From positions 72,172,520-72,236,519 of the forward strand of contig CM069432.1 of the NCBI GenBank assembly GCA_035610365.1: a DNA stretch of 64,000 nucleotides, read 5' to 3'. The position numbers and the translations under genes were made by a program. This document shows positions 25,286 to 37,359 of the stretch, piece by piece (the first letter of the stretch is position 1; each line of letters opens with the position of its first letter). This DNA comes from Aquatica leii (Eukaryota; Arthropoda; Insecta; Coleoptera; Lampyridae). The notes beneath the pieces are model-generated. The model saw only the letters and a list, made by a program, of their open reading frames with translations, ran no database searches and was not told where the DNA came from.

Positions 25286-25915
25286 CCACATAAGATAAGG
25301 ATATTAAAATTAAGCAAGACTAGTACGAAATACACACGATAATACAGCAGAAAAAAAAAGTTAGATATGCTATTACCACTTGATTCATTTGAATAAAATT
25401 TTAATCATTTACTACCTTTGAGTAGCTAAAGCTTACTGTCAGAGAATTCCAACTCCTTTTTGCTGTTACAACTTCAATACCACAGAGTATATATAATATT
25501 CTAATATTTTAATTTCTGAATTGTTTAAGCGTTTTTTTTTTAATTTAACTAAATTTTGGTACTTTTAAACAAATTTTCTATTGGACACACAGTTTTATTT
25601 TTTTTTAACATTACGTAGCTACACCAACAAACGAAACTGTTAAGATGCCGATTTATGCTAATCGTTGACAACAAATAATGTTTTTTACCTTTGTTATTCA
25701 TACAAGAAAACAAAAATTGTTTTTTATAGAGTTTATACTAAGCTCAAACTATTAAATAAGATAGGCAGCATTATTTACGTTCGAACTTGTCGCCAAAATA
25801 TTTGTATATGGTTTCTTGCTAAAAATAGCTTAGCAATGTCGCAACACGAATTATAGCAATGTTATTTATTTACGCAATCTTAACATCTGATATTTTTTGT
25901 TTATAGTGTTTTTTT
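25286..25915. repeat. Direct repeat, copy 2 (contains the Tc1 right terminal repeat)
   Basis: Partner of copy 1 with clear but imperfect identity, so the duplication is old. The extra block at about 25365-25480 is the Tc1 right arm. Confidence 0.85.
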
Positions 25916-28899
25916 TATCATTTTTGGGTTTGTTTGAATCAATCTTAATGTAATATTATAACGTATTCTAAAAAAATGGTAAATAGATGTCTTCTTAGGC
26001 AAATAATCTGATTTGAAAGAAGATGAACATGATTTCATAAATAAGTAAGGTGAAGTCACAAATAAAGCATTGTGTTGTGTACGTCACAGTAATCATTTTA
26101 ATAAATTTGGAAAAACGAATTTGTTTCAAATATTTACAATCATACTAAAATTTTATAATATAAAAGTGCATATTTAAAAATCTAATTGAAAGTGCGCCTT
26201 TAAATAATGTATATTTTTTACTTTGTGTCTTCATTAATCAGTTTTGTGATCATTTTTAATGTAGTAATTACTATTTTCTTTACTAACAGCACGCCAATGA
26301 CTAAGATGGAACTGTTTATTTACTGTATTACATTTTTCACTCTTTAACAATGTTGTGATAGCAACACATTTACTACTAGGTTTTTATTTTAAGTGCGGTG
26401 TCCATGCTGTCTATTAGTTTACCATAGTATGAATAAATTTATTTGCGATGTTGTTAACCAACACTAGATGATAAATTTTCTAGTTGTCAATAGTAACATT
26501 GACTCTATTTGACCATGTGCATCTGCAAGTTTTCTAATAGATGTTTGCGGTTCTATCTTTCCTAAAAATAATTAATTTAATTTGTTAATTAATCTTATTT
26601 CCGACACATATTTGTAATGTAATTCTAATATACGAATTGCAAATTGAAATATTTTAAAACGTTTGTAACTTTAAATTTTAAATAAACTTTTAGTTAATGT
26701 GTTATATTTAGTCTATTTCTACCTTAGTTACTGTTACCAAAACTTTTCGCCAACTACTTTTCGAACAAACGCAAAAGATTTGAGACAGTATTAAAGTCTT
26801 TAACTTGAACAAAAAAATACGTTTAAAATTTCTTTAGATTTATTATGAAGACTGTATTATAAATGATGCTGTTAGCAGTAATAACATTATTTGCAAAAAC
26901 GTAGTTTATATTTTCTAAAAAAAATTTTTTAAGTTTAAAATAATATTTATTAATGTCTTTAATATTTTTTTTATTTTTATAATAAATGCATGTAAAACTC
27001 TAATATTTTATTTTAATTTACTGCGTTAAAAGTTTTTGTAATAGTTGCTTTAACCTCTTTAAAACATTAGTATGTAATTTTAAGATTGGCGTTTACCTTT
27101 AAACCTAAAGGGAAAATGCCATATGTGTTACAATAACGCTTACATATTTCTATGTTACTTAAATGAGGTGCATCAGTGTTATTTATATTTTTGTATTGGC
27201 TACGTTTTTATGCAGTTTTAGTAAAGTTTTAAAAATGTTTAACAAAACACGGCATTTTTTTTCTTTTTCTGCATCCAATATCATGTAAAAAAATGTACGA
27301 ACGAAATTAGCAATGTTCTGTACAAATGAATATAATTGGATTAAAACTATATTTCAATTAATTAAAACTATACTTTCTTTTAAACTTTACTTAATCATAT
27401 CAAATTGGCAGTCTTTTCAAGTTTTGAGTTAAATGAATACGTTTTTATTTATGTATTTATGTTTATACTCATAATCTTGTAAACAAATATTTACACAACT
27501 CACCAAAAAATAACTTGTTTTTTTAGTTTTTTAATCGTGTTTCACTCCGTTTTTGAGTTTTGCGTAATTATTTAAAGTTACTTAGGTAATTAAAAATTGA
27601 AATAATTAAAATACATTTTTTTAGTGTAGCGGTAGTAACATTTTTTCTAATTATTTATATCATACGTATTATGTAAAATGTCAAAAACGTTATCGACCGT
27701 AAAAACATTCTTTTTAAATGCAGTTTTATAATTCAATTTACAAGTTCATTTTAAATCAAAACAATAATATCTGCTTTATCCCCACTTTGCAAATTTATTA
27801 ATTGAAACTTTTCTGCTCGAATAAAAAATTTTAATCCTTCAATAAATACAATGTAGATCAAACTAGTTACTCCTAAGTTTTTTAAAAATGTGAACAAAAA
27901 ACACAAAAAATAACTTTTTGTCACTATAGGACATGAACAGTAACGAGAACAAGATTGTGTAGTTAAAATTTAGGTAAAGATTTGCGACATGAGTCTGCGT
28001 AATCTTGTACTTTTTTAGCTTTGTAGAGTACACTTCAGGTTTTATTAATATGGTGCAATTTGCTGTATAAATTTATGACATGCACATACTTGTTTAATAA
28101 GTTTTCTCTTATACAAAACCTCGCAAATTGGTTATCGCTGCCAATATCGATACAATAAGTAAAAGCGCTTTATATCTAGAAAAAATTCTTAGTATTCTCA
28201 AAAAAATCAATCCTTGTCTTTATCACTTTTTACTATTCCTTTATCATTTTTTATTTTTTTATACAGTACAATTAGATCATCATTGTAACAATATTAGTTT
28301 GTAGTCCCGCACTAGTAATAAAGTTTTTTTTTTATTAAAATGACGTGACCTGTGTGTGACATTGGTTAATTTGATCAATTATTAAACGACCTAAATGTTT
28401 ATTTTGTTATTTTGTTATTAAAAAATCGCAACTAAGGAATGTCCGGCTACTTAATGTTTAGCACCAAAATCTTACCAAACCTGTTCTATCATGCTCAAAG
28501 GCACTAATATGTAACACATGTGCGGCAATAATGCAAACGTTACGTCAAACAAAAAAGTCTAAAAAAACTTATTTTTGAATTAATAACGACACTTTAATGT
28601 AATGCAGGTAACGGTTCTTTATTTGAACTAGAAGACTTTGCTAAAACGACAGGAATAGGACAACAACAGGAATAATACAGTGCACTTCAGATTCTGAACG
28701 CTTTTGCTTAGGATTATTAAAATCAAACAAACAAAAGTTGCGTATTCAGCTTTAAATCATATTAGTTACACAAAAGTAAAACAAAGTAATACAACACAGG
28801 AAAAAAGTGTTACACGCTGCACAGAATTATAAATCATGATAGTGCAAAATAAATGAAAATACACAGCTATAAACGGTTACAAAATTATAAACAGTAACA
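25916..28899. other. AT-rich DNA, nothing recognised
   Basis: About 3 kb with only short chance frames; I see no repeats, exons or element ends. Confidence 0.6.
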
Positions 28900-30380
28900 T
28901 TATTGATAATAATTATTGAAGCAAGGTAGGCAGTACCCTGGTTGAGTAAAGTATTTGTTGCAATAACTAATGTTGCGACAAACCTTTTTATTTGCTTTGA
29001 GATTGGACAACTTTTTTTTAAATTGTTTATAACATCTTTGGCAAGGTTTCTTTTTATTCTCTTTGGTTTTTTCGGTTTTACGTATGTGTGTTCTTTTTTT
29101 TTGTTTTAATTTCTGAAGAGTCAGTATGTGGCACCATTAGGTTGTATATTAAATTTATTAATGTCATTTATGTATCAGCAATGTTATATACAATCTACAA
29201 ATTAACAACACTTGTCCCTAGCAAGGTTTCAATTGCTACTTTTCTATACCACCTCAAGTTTTTTTTTACTGCGGTATAGTAAAATGACATCTGATTGTTT
29301 ACGTCTACTCCTTTCTTAGCCATATTGTATTCGACTACACATTTTAGTATTTTTTTTTTATATTTTTTTTCAGCTGAAATAAGTTTGTCAAGGTGTGACG
29401 AGTCACTTGTTATCTTTAGGACCTGCTTTTTATGAACCTACTTTATAATCGTTACATATATTCTCTGCTTTCCGCAAAGCTTTTTTTTTAGTTTTCAGTG
29501 AAAATACTTTAGATACTACTTTGCCATGTAATTGGATGATACCACAAAACACAATTTTTTAAAAATAATCTTTCAATTGGTTGAATAATGAAGTAAACAT
29601 TATCAGCAAACAGCATATGTCCATTTTGTGTATTTAGTGATTAAAATAAATGGTGCACTACAGTCTGTGGATGACCCAGTAAATCATTTGTGTCTCTCTT
29701 GCCTGCGTAAACCATTGATTCCTTAATAATAAGCTCTTTCCTTGGTTTTAAAATGTTTTTAAAATTTTCAATCAGAAGCGTAATTAGTGGTTCTATTTTA
29801 TATGGTTTGTTATTCGTATCAGCCGTCTCATTGTCTGCAAAATGTAAGAACCTTAAAAGTATGAAATACTAATTTGTTTATGTGTTAAGTTACAAACTTA
29901 TTATAAAACAAAGGATTTTTGAACCAGTTTGAACTCATATTAGACAGTGAGGATAAACCAGAGCGTTATTTTTAAAAATGTTTGAATTTCATTTTTGTTC
30001 GTATTTACTCCAAACTCTTAATTCTTGATTTATGTCAAATTTTTAACTGTTGATTTGCAAAATGCTTAGTCTCAGATACGATGGTGTTAAGTGTATCATC
30101 CGTTACAAAAAGATTAAATACGTCAACTGTTACTGTTAATTTATTATATTCCGGGTCTAGCTTACATTTTTCATGCAGGAGATCAAAATTTAGTGTCAAT
30201 ACTAAGATTTCCTTCCATACACATTGGTGTCGACATAACACTTGCTTGTTGACAATCTGTAAAACCATGTTTATTTTTTGTTTCTAACTTCAGAGTTTGT
30301 GTCTGTTCACACTGCGTCTTCAGAAGAAGCGTGAGTGTGGTTGATAACAGAATCGTCGCTGCTGTAATAGTCGGATTATT
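28900..30380 (-). pseudogene. Second piggyBac-like transposase, heavily decayed (different subfamily)
   Basis: Minus-strand blocks in order: an acidic start (SDYYSSDDSV, about 30340-30370), then DVFNLFVTDDTLNTIVSETK (about 30050-30115). LHFADNETAD and YKIEPLITLLIENF (about 29770-29850) follow, then IIKESMVYAGKRD (about 29700-29730), where the family has a catalytic Asp before the Glu-Ser and this copy has Lys. MAKKGVDVNNQMSFYYTAVK (about 29255-29320) keeps the Asp of GVD. The Cys-rich tail (PCQRC... VCRNISYC... GYCLPC, 28900-29060) ends at TAA 28900-28902. Stops and frame changes separate the blocks. No TTAA ends were found. It is clearly not a copy of the 6665-8290 gene. Confidence 0.82.
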
Positions 30381-32586
30381 TTTTAATGACCGATTCTGCT
30401 ACATTTGCTTTTTCGGCTTCCTTTCGGCTTTTGACAGATAATTAGAGGATTTTATCAGTACCACATGCACGGAGAGAAAAGTTTAGTGTAATAAAGCAAA
30501 AACAGCTATATTTCATGCAAATAGGCTGTTGGTTTTGAGTCAAGCCGATGTACGCTTAAATAAAACTTTCATTTTATCACAACAAATATTTTGAAAAAGA
30601 ATTGTATAGATTTTATAATGTATCAATTTAAGAAAACAACGTTTTCTTTTATCATTCAAAAGTTGCTTAATGTGATCGTAGAGAAAAACCATAGTTATGA
30701 CAAGTACTCCTTTTTCTTATCTCTGTTTATTGTTGCGTTTTATCATAAGTAGGTTTAATAGTAATTACACTTTGTATTAATTTAAGCACGCAGTGTCATA
30801 ATGTTTGCTTTTGTGCAGCTTCAGGGTATGAATTATTTCAGTAAAAATACATATAGTTTAAACGTATTTATTTGCTAAATTCAAAATAAATGTGTTCATG
30901 CATCAGCATTAAAAGTATGTTACACTTAGAATATTAGTGGAATCTACACCATCCGAGTTAAATAATCTTGTAACTTTTGAAAAGTTATTTTTTTCTGTCA
31001 AAGGTTTCTCCAACTTCTAGAGTTTACAATCAACCCAAGTTCACCTTCCTTAAATATGTCCAAATCATTTTCCGTTAGGCACACAAGGGATGTAACGTCA
31101 ATTTCTTTTTCTAAAAGAAAAGCAAATGCACGATAAATTCATTTCATTGCAAAAAACTAAGTAATACATGCCAAAAAATGTGCAAGTTTTGCGACATAAT
31201 TCTAATTAATATATAACGAAAGTGAACAATATTCAAAATCAGAGTCAATACTTACTGCTAAGTTTCTGATAGTTTCCAATCATTCACTAATTAATGTAGT
31301 GAGTTATAAGTTATATTCTGCAAGCAATTCACTATAAAGTGATGGATCCATGTCGTATAGTTCCAAACAAAAGACTGTAGGAGTCACGTTACAAGTTCAT
31401 TTATTTATTTGCCACAGCTTTAGCAAACAGTTCAGCATATATTGCAAACCTTAACTTAAATTAAATTGTTGATACCTTATTTTAGACCAACTTGAAACAA
31501 ATAGTGATAACATAAATGCTTACTTGAAACGCCTACTTGTGGTTTTGTAGTAATTTATTACGTTCTTTAATTGTTGATATGATTTCTTATAAAAATTGTT
31601 TGAATTTGATCAATTTGTAGTCTTAATTTTAACAAAAACTTTTTCCTTGTATCATTATAATTATGAATGACTTAATAAAAACATGTTTGGATTGCAATAA
31701 GAAATTTACTTTAAGTTTTAGAACATGTAGGTTTAATTTTATTTGAATGTGAATCAATTTTAGAAAAAAAGCAAATGGTTTAAATATCAAATTGTAATGA
31801 TTAAATTCAGCATAATATTTCTCTCCGTGTGTAAATACCTAATAAGCGGAAGGTACTATAACCTATGACAAGCGGTTACAATAATTTTGAATTGAGTTTT
31901 GATTGAAATACAAATAATGGGTACAAATTACTACCTTCTTTGAGTTGTATCGCCGTCGTTAAACATATGGTACTAACCTTGCTGTAACACTTATTTTATT
32001 TGTCGCGAATAAAATACTAATGTTAATTACACTCAATAAGTTGTTATTTACAAGTTATTTTTAAATTATAGTTAAATTATTAAACTATTTTAGACGTATA
32101 ATTTTAATTAAACGTGATTTTGACGCGAACCTTTTGTTTTAGTTTTTTTAATGGACTTTCGGTGCGGACTTTTACTTCTAGTTTTAACGTGGTCTTGTTT
32201 CCGACTGTTAATGTTAATTTGTCGATAGTTGTTTGCGGACTGACTAACTCAAATCATTTTGTTTTCCATCAGATCTTTCGTGAGTAATTAAACGTGTTCT
32301 TTTTGTGTTCAAATTTTATGATTACCCGTAGAAAATAATAATGTAATTATTAAAGCATATAAAAACAATTTTTTTGGTTTACTGAATGTACGACTAGATT
32401 GGTTAGAAGCGAGTCATGTTACGCAAGTAAATCGACACGTTTGTTACAATTTACACCCACCATATAATCTTTATACATAACTTCTGTACCGTACAAGGTT
32501 AAATTAAAATTAATTGTGTACGTTACGCTGTTAATAAATCTTTATTAAATGACTCGTAGTTACAACTGTTCTTTATAGTATAAAGT
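30381..32586. other. AT-rich DNA, nothing recognised
   Basis: No coding signal. A slightly less AT-rich patch at about 32100-32290 has no recognisable content. Confidence 0.55.
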
Positions 32587-32900
32587 ACATTCCCAAAAAA
32601 CCAAATAGGTTCCATAATAATGCTTTTAGAAGCATAGAGGCAGTATTGATATTACTGAAAGCCTTCCTGTAGCAGTAGAATGGTTTATGTTTAGAGATAG
32701 GTTTTGACACTCCAGTAGAATGCTGTACAGTTAGTGCTTATAGAGTCCTATTAGACGTTGTACAAAAGCAGGCCAAAGTCTTCACGTTTCATTAGAATGC
32801 TTTAAAATAGTGCCAATGTAGTACTTTCCTATGTTGTAGAATAGCATGACAAGGTTAGCGACTAAAAGGTAATTAATTTGCATGCTTTTACAGGGTTTTA
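32587..32900. repeat. Self-similar degenerate repeat block, left part
   Basis: The block opens with CATTCCCAAA and is built from many loose copies of a GTAGAATGCTTT-like unit (for example AGTAGAATGGTTT, CCAGTAGAATGCTGT, CATTAGAATGCTTT, TTGTAGAATAGC). No coding frame. It appears to belong with 33855-34297, whose end TTTGGGAATG is the reverse complement of its start. Confidence 0.55.
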
Positions 32901-33268
32901 ATAGCATACCATAAGAAACTCAAAAAGCATTAAATGATTAGTTTTAAGTCATTTGAACAGTATTTTTGTCTAAACTATAATAATTTTTAATCAATGGTTT
33001 GTGGATTTGTAGTTTGCTGCATCATTCTAATTATTTAATTTTTTAATCTCGCTTTGCCATGACGTAGCCATTGCAACATCTTCTCATTAATAACATCTAT
33101 AGGAACTCCTTTGAATCAACTTTGGGTTAACTGTATAACAAAATTATGCGGTTAATTAGTTTTTATTATCTATTTTCAGTCGCATGCATTTTAACTAGAT
33201 TTATATCAAAAATATGATTCTTTTTATGAATAAAATAAATTTTTTATTACAATGTTTTTTAAGTTTAA

Positions 33269-33290
33269 GTCCGCAAGTTGGCCACCCCTG
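33269..33290. repeat. hAT-like terminal motif (weak)
   Basis: On the minus strand this reads CAGGGGTGGCCAACTTGCGG, which resembles the terminus of many hAT transposons. I could not find the partner end or an 8-bp duplication, so this is only a hint that a non-autonomous hAT element sits between 32900 and 33855. Confidence 0.3.
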
Positions 33291-33854
33291 CTCAAAAAAA
33301 AAATAACTGGATGCCAAGTAAAAAATAAACAATAACAATAAAGCGCTAAAACGTGGATAAGCTGATCGTACAAAAATAGATATATGTTTTCAATTGTTTC
33401 TTTTTGTACTTACTTTTACTTAAATCAGCAGAACATCTAATAGCTTTTTTTTCTTTAATTCAGGACAAAAAAGAACACATTTACAAATATAGACTAAGCC
33501 CGAAGTCGTCTTCCTTTCGTAAACGTAAAACTGCATATACCCGTAACCGTATAAGTACTTATTTAGAAGCGTTTCTGGTGAATCAAACTCGGTAGTCGGT
33601 ACATATCTCGTCACAATTCTCAGAAATCAAAGTATCTTATTTACATTTACAGTATCAAACGCGAATGCATAAGTTTTTTATTGCATACATATCTTTATCA
33701 ACAAAATTTAGATGTGGGCGTTTAATCTCTACAAGAAGTTATTTTTGTTTAGGTACTAGGTATTACAATTTAGCAACTTGTACAAACGGTTTTTTCTGAT
33801 ATTAAAAATTATATTTTTTTATCTCGAATAAAAAACGATTAAACCGATTTTAGA

Positions 33855-34297
33855 GGTACTAAAACACTAGAAGAATGTTATCATGTTAGTCGTAATACTA
33901 GAATTTCAATACATTGTCAAGGTTGCTATAAACACTTTATTTTTTATATCAATATAGAAGGCCTATAGGAGTGATTTTAAAGGAATGTTTTAGGTTACTT
34001 TATTCTCCTTCAATATGCATTGTTATAGAATTAATATGGGAACGCCATTAGGATGCTACATTTCTAATACTTTAGTGATTCCAATCAACTGCCAATTGTA
34101 AGGCTGCTATAAGCACTTCTTTTTTAAATTAAATATAGTATTCCTATAGGAGTGTTTTTAAAAGAATCTTTTAGAGTACTTTATTCTTCTTATATAGGCA
34201 TTTTTATACAATACCTTTTAAATTAGGTGTGTTATTAGAAATTGATACACAAACTACTATTGGAATGCTTTAGAAATGAATATTTGGGAATGCTAAT
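33855..34297. repeat. Self-similar degenerate repeat block, right part
   Basis: It contains a tandem pair: about 33900-34030 and about 34075-34215 share GGTTGCTATAA/GGCTGCTATAA, CCTATAGGAGTG, TTTAAAGGAAT/TTTAAAAGAAT and ACTTTATTCT in the same order. The block ends with ATTTGGGAATGC. The sequence has no coding frame. Confidence 0.6.
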
Positions 34298-34992
34298 CAA
34301 ACCTAAATGGAACTTATGGTTTTGTGGGTTGTTACGGCTAGTATGACTTTGGAATCAAGCAATAGTCTGATGTGTACTTCTTTTTCTTGCAATTTTGATG
34401 ACATATGTACGTTGCAGTTTCTTCTTTTTCTTCAAGTTTTTTATACTGTTACTTCACAATAGTATGGTTTTTTGTATTAAAATTTTTTTTTCAGTTGCAG
34501 AAAAGCGTTTTGTGACTAACCATGTACATGATTTTGTAAAATGATTGTACAATACTTTTGCATTTGCATTTGCATTGCAATTATAGCAATGGGATCTATA
34601 ACTGTCATACCGTATTTTCGTATGTATGCAAAAAACATAACTGTTAAGAGCCTTTGATAAATGAGCGTGGGATACAAACTTTGAACATTTTTAAAATAAC
34701 ACAGAATCTATTTTGGTTCGTTAATACTTTACAACAATTATTTAGTATTCCAAACAAAACAAAATGAATCTAGCAATCGTTAATCGTTAGATATTTTATA
34801 ATGCTCATATACAACTGTAGTGCCAAAAATACATACATTTCATCTATAGTGACTTTTTTCAAAATAATATCGTAAATTTTTGTAGTGTTTTTTTGTGTTA
34901 AGTTGATGCCAGCACACTTGTTTGTTCAGGTACATAAATGCTAAACTACGTCTTTGTTTTACATAAATGCTGTAGAACATTTTTCAATGTAT
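34298..34992. other. AT-rich DNA, nothing recognised
   Basis: Only a short GCATTT tandem (about 34558-34577) was noticed. Confidence 0.55.
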
Positions 34993-36850
34993 TGTTACAT
35001 GCCGAAATTCATACAAAGTTACTGCCTGAAATGTAGTAACATAAACGGGGTTGTGCCACTAGCTCAATGGAGAAGGGGGTGGGTTTTATTTAAAATTCCG
35101 TGAAAAATTGGAAACGCGATCGTCGTAAAATTGAACTAGAACGGTAAAATAGTCAAAGAATCGGTAAGGGCGCCAATCAAGGATTTATAATGGTAGCTTT
35201 CAAACCCCTGATTATCCGAAAGCTCCTCTGGTTGGTTACAACCCCAGAACTTACCTTGGGTTGTAACAATTCTGAAAAACACTTAAAAACAAAAATTTAC
35301 GTATGCGGCGGCTAAATGAATAAAAGCTCTTTACATTTAACAATTTAACATTTATTGATTGAATATTTAAAACAAAGACAAAAAAAATAACAATTATGAA
35401 TGGTAAACAAATTTTTAATAAAAGAAATGAAATAATCTTAAGCAAAACAAGAATGAAAAATCTACACACAAAACATTAAATTAAAATTTATAAAAAGAAA
35501 TGCTACTACAATAGCGTTAACTCGACGTTTGCAAATAACGCAATTAATTTTCAAGATCTTGACCGCATATTTATAACAATTTAAATAACTAAGAACAATA
35601 CAGTTTATAACATATATGTCCGAACTTTAATTCGAACTAAACCAAAATATAGTTTATAAGTCGTTACATTATCATATATTCGAAATACGAATTACTTCTC
35701 AAACGCATCAAAACAAAGTTAATTGATTTTTAATTTCGTGCAAACACTTCAAGCGTTCATTGAAATAATTAAATTTTCACGTTATACGTAATTTCAATTG
35801 GCTCAAATTGAAAGCTTTTACTGCATTTTTAATCGCGGGCACTACACGATAATAACCAAAATCGATAAATACCTTATTTCTTAATTGGAGATACCAGTTG
35901 AGCTTCAGGTCACAATGGTTTTGAAAGCTACCACCTCGGATGAAAGTCGGCTGCTCCCCAGACAATAGGTTACCAGTGGAAGATTTATTAATCCGCCCCC
36001 AAGGCGAAAGATATGAGATTGCGAAACAAACTCACGCACAAATTCACGTAACGAAACATGCGATATTAATTTAGGCAAAACAGTGATCTTCATTAACCGT
36101 AATTACGAAAAAGGAAAGTTTGGTTTTCCACTTAAATTCACTGCACCATCTTCTTTTACTTCCACGGTAATTATTAAAAAAGGTGAATTATCACCTGCGT
36201 TAACTACATTTTGACGACCGTCAACCAACTAACTTCGAACTCCCACCTCATTTTCCAAAAACACATCTATATATCAACTTTTGTCGACTGCCCTTTCCAC
36301 AAAGGCTGCGTTCGAAACCTCAAGAAGCAAAACACTCTCGTTAAGAAGTGCAATAAAGAGGCAATCAGCCCCTATTACGTCATAGTCATATCATTAGGAC
36401 ACAGCGTTTCGCTTGTACGTGAAAATGTCAAATTGACAAAATATTATATTACAAGAATTTAAACTGCCTAATAAATTAAGATAACGACTTAATTTTTCCA
36501 CGTAATCTAAACGATTGACATAAAGAAATTCAAGTACAAATGTACTCGAACAAAGAACTTTTAACCAACTTAAAATAAACAAACGGCGAAAATATATTTA
36601 ATTACGATTATATCTCAGAAGGGAAACATAAATTACCACTGGAATTTTCACGGCGTAACAAAATACCAAAACTTTATCAACAACTACATTGTAACTTTGA
36701 ATTTAAAATCGTAAAATAACTTATTAAACTCAATCTAAAATCACATTAAAACAAATTCCAAAATACATTAAATGAAAATCGTCAATCCAAATACTGTGTC
36801 CGTTACCAAACATTACTTAATCAACCAATCGATTTCAAACGATGGTTACA
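34993..36850 (-). repeat. 3' LTR of the gypsy element (1858 bp)
   Basis: In element orientation it begins TGTAACC and ends TGTAACA, so it has TG...CA ends. It is almost the same as 42084-43944. The 62-83 codon frames inside (for example 36211-36462) occur in both LTRs and have no recognisable domain. The LTR is unusually long for an insect gypsy element. Confidence 0.95.
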
Positions 36851-36862
36851 CCTCCCTTACTT
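36851..36862 (-). other. Polypurine tract of the gypsy element
   Basis: The minus strand reads AAGTAAGGGAGG directly before the 3' LTR start TGTAACC, the expected place for plus-strand priming. Confidence 0.8.
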
Positions 36863-37359
36863 AAAGAGGGATTTCTTAAATCGCTCTCTAAGAATCCACA
36901 AAAACTAAAACTAAACGAAAACTAAACCTATGGTTCTCGCGATCTCGCAATCATCGAGAACCCCTAACGAGTCTAAACGGAACGAAAACTAATCGACAAA
37001 AGAAGGGTAGTATATGTTTGGGTTCGACACAGATCACTCGATGCTGCACAATAGAAGAGGGCGCGCTGCGCTTCACGAGATCCGCGCATTGCGTTTTTCC
37101 CACAACTACTGCCCTCACCGAGCGATGGCACCTAGCCGCAAACACTACAGAAATAAAAGATAAGGACAGACAAGATAGCAGAAGAAAGAAAAATGGAAAT
37201 AAAAGAACCGTTGTTTAGTCGCCTCTTACGACAAGTGGTGTCCCCACTGTAGAGAAATATTCTTAGTCCGTCTCTACACGGAACCCAAAAACGAAACGAA
37301 CTATCCTAAATAAACGACAAAACAAAAGAAAAAAAAAATTCAAACGGTAAAACCTAAAA
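36863..37359 (-). other. 3' untranslated region of the gypsy element
   Basis: About 500 bp between the pol stop and the polypurine tract, with no convincing frame. The 64-66 codon frames here overlap each other on opposite strands and look like chance. No env-like hydrophobic segment is seen. Confidence 0.7.

Larger units (their letters stand above)
23552..25500 (-). mobile_element. Tc1-like element with degenerate terminal inverted repeats
   Basis: The left arm (about 23552-23645) and right arm (about 25396-25500) are reverse complements of each other. They share an exact core, TAGCTACTCAAAGGTAGTAA, and a looser outer part ending in a TATACTNTGTG-like sequence. The transposase pseudogene is inside on the minus strand. 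The interval between the gene start and the right arm is expanded by a tandem duplication, described separately. Confidence 0.75.

Noticed and set aside
36211-36462. 83-codon frame repeated at 43305-43556, as a possible conserved gene
   Set aside because: Both copies are simply the same position in the two LTRs of one gypsy element; no domain is recognisable.
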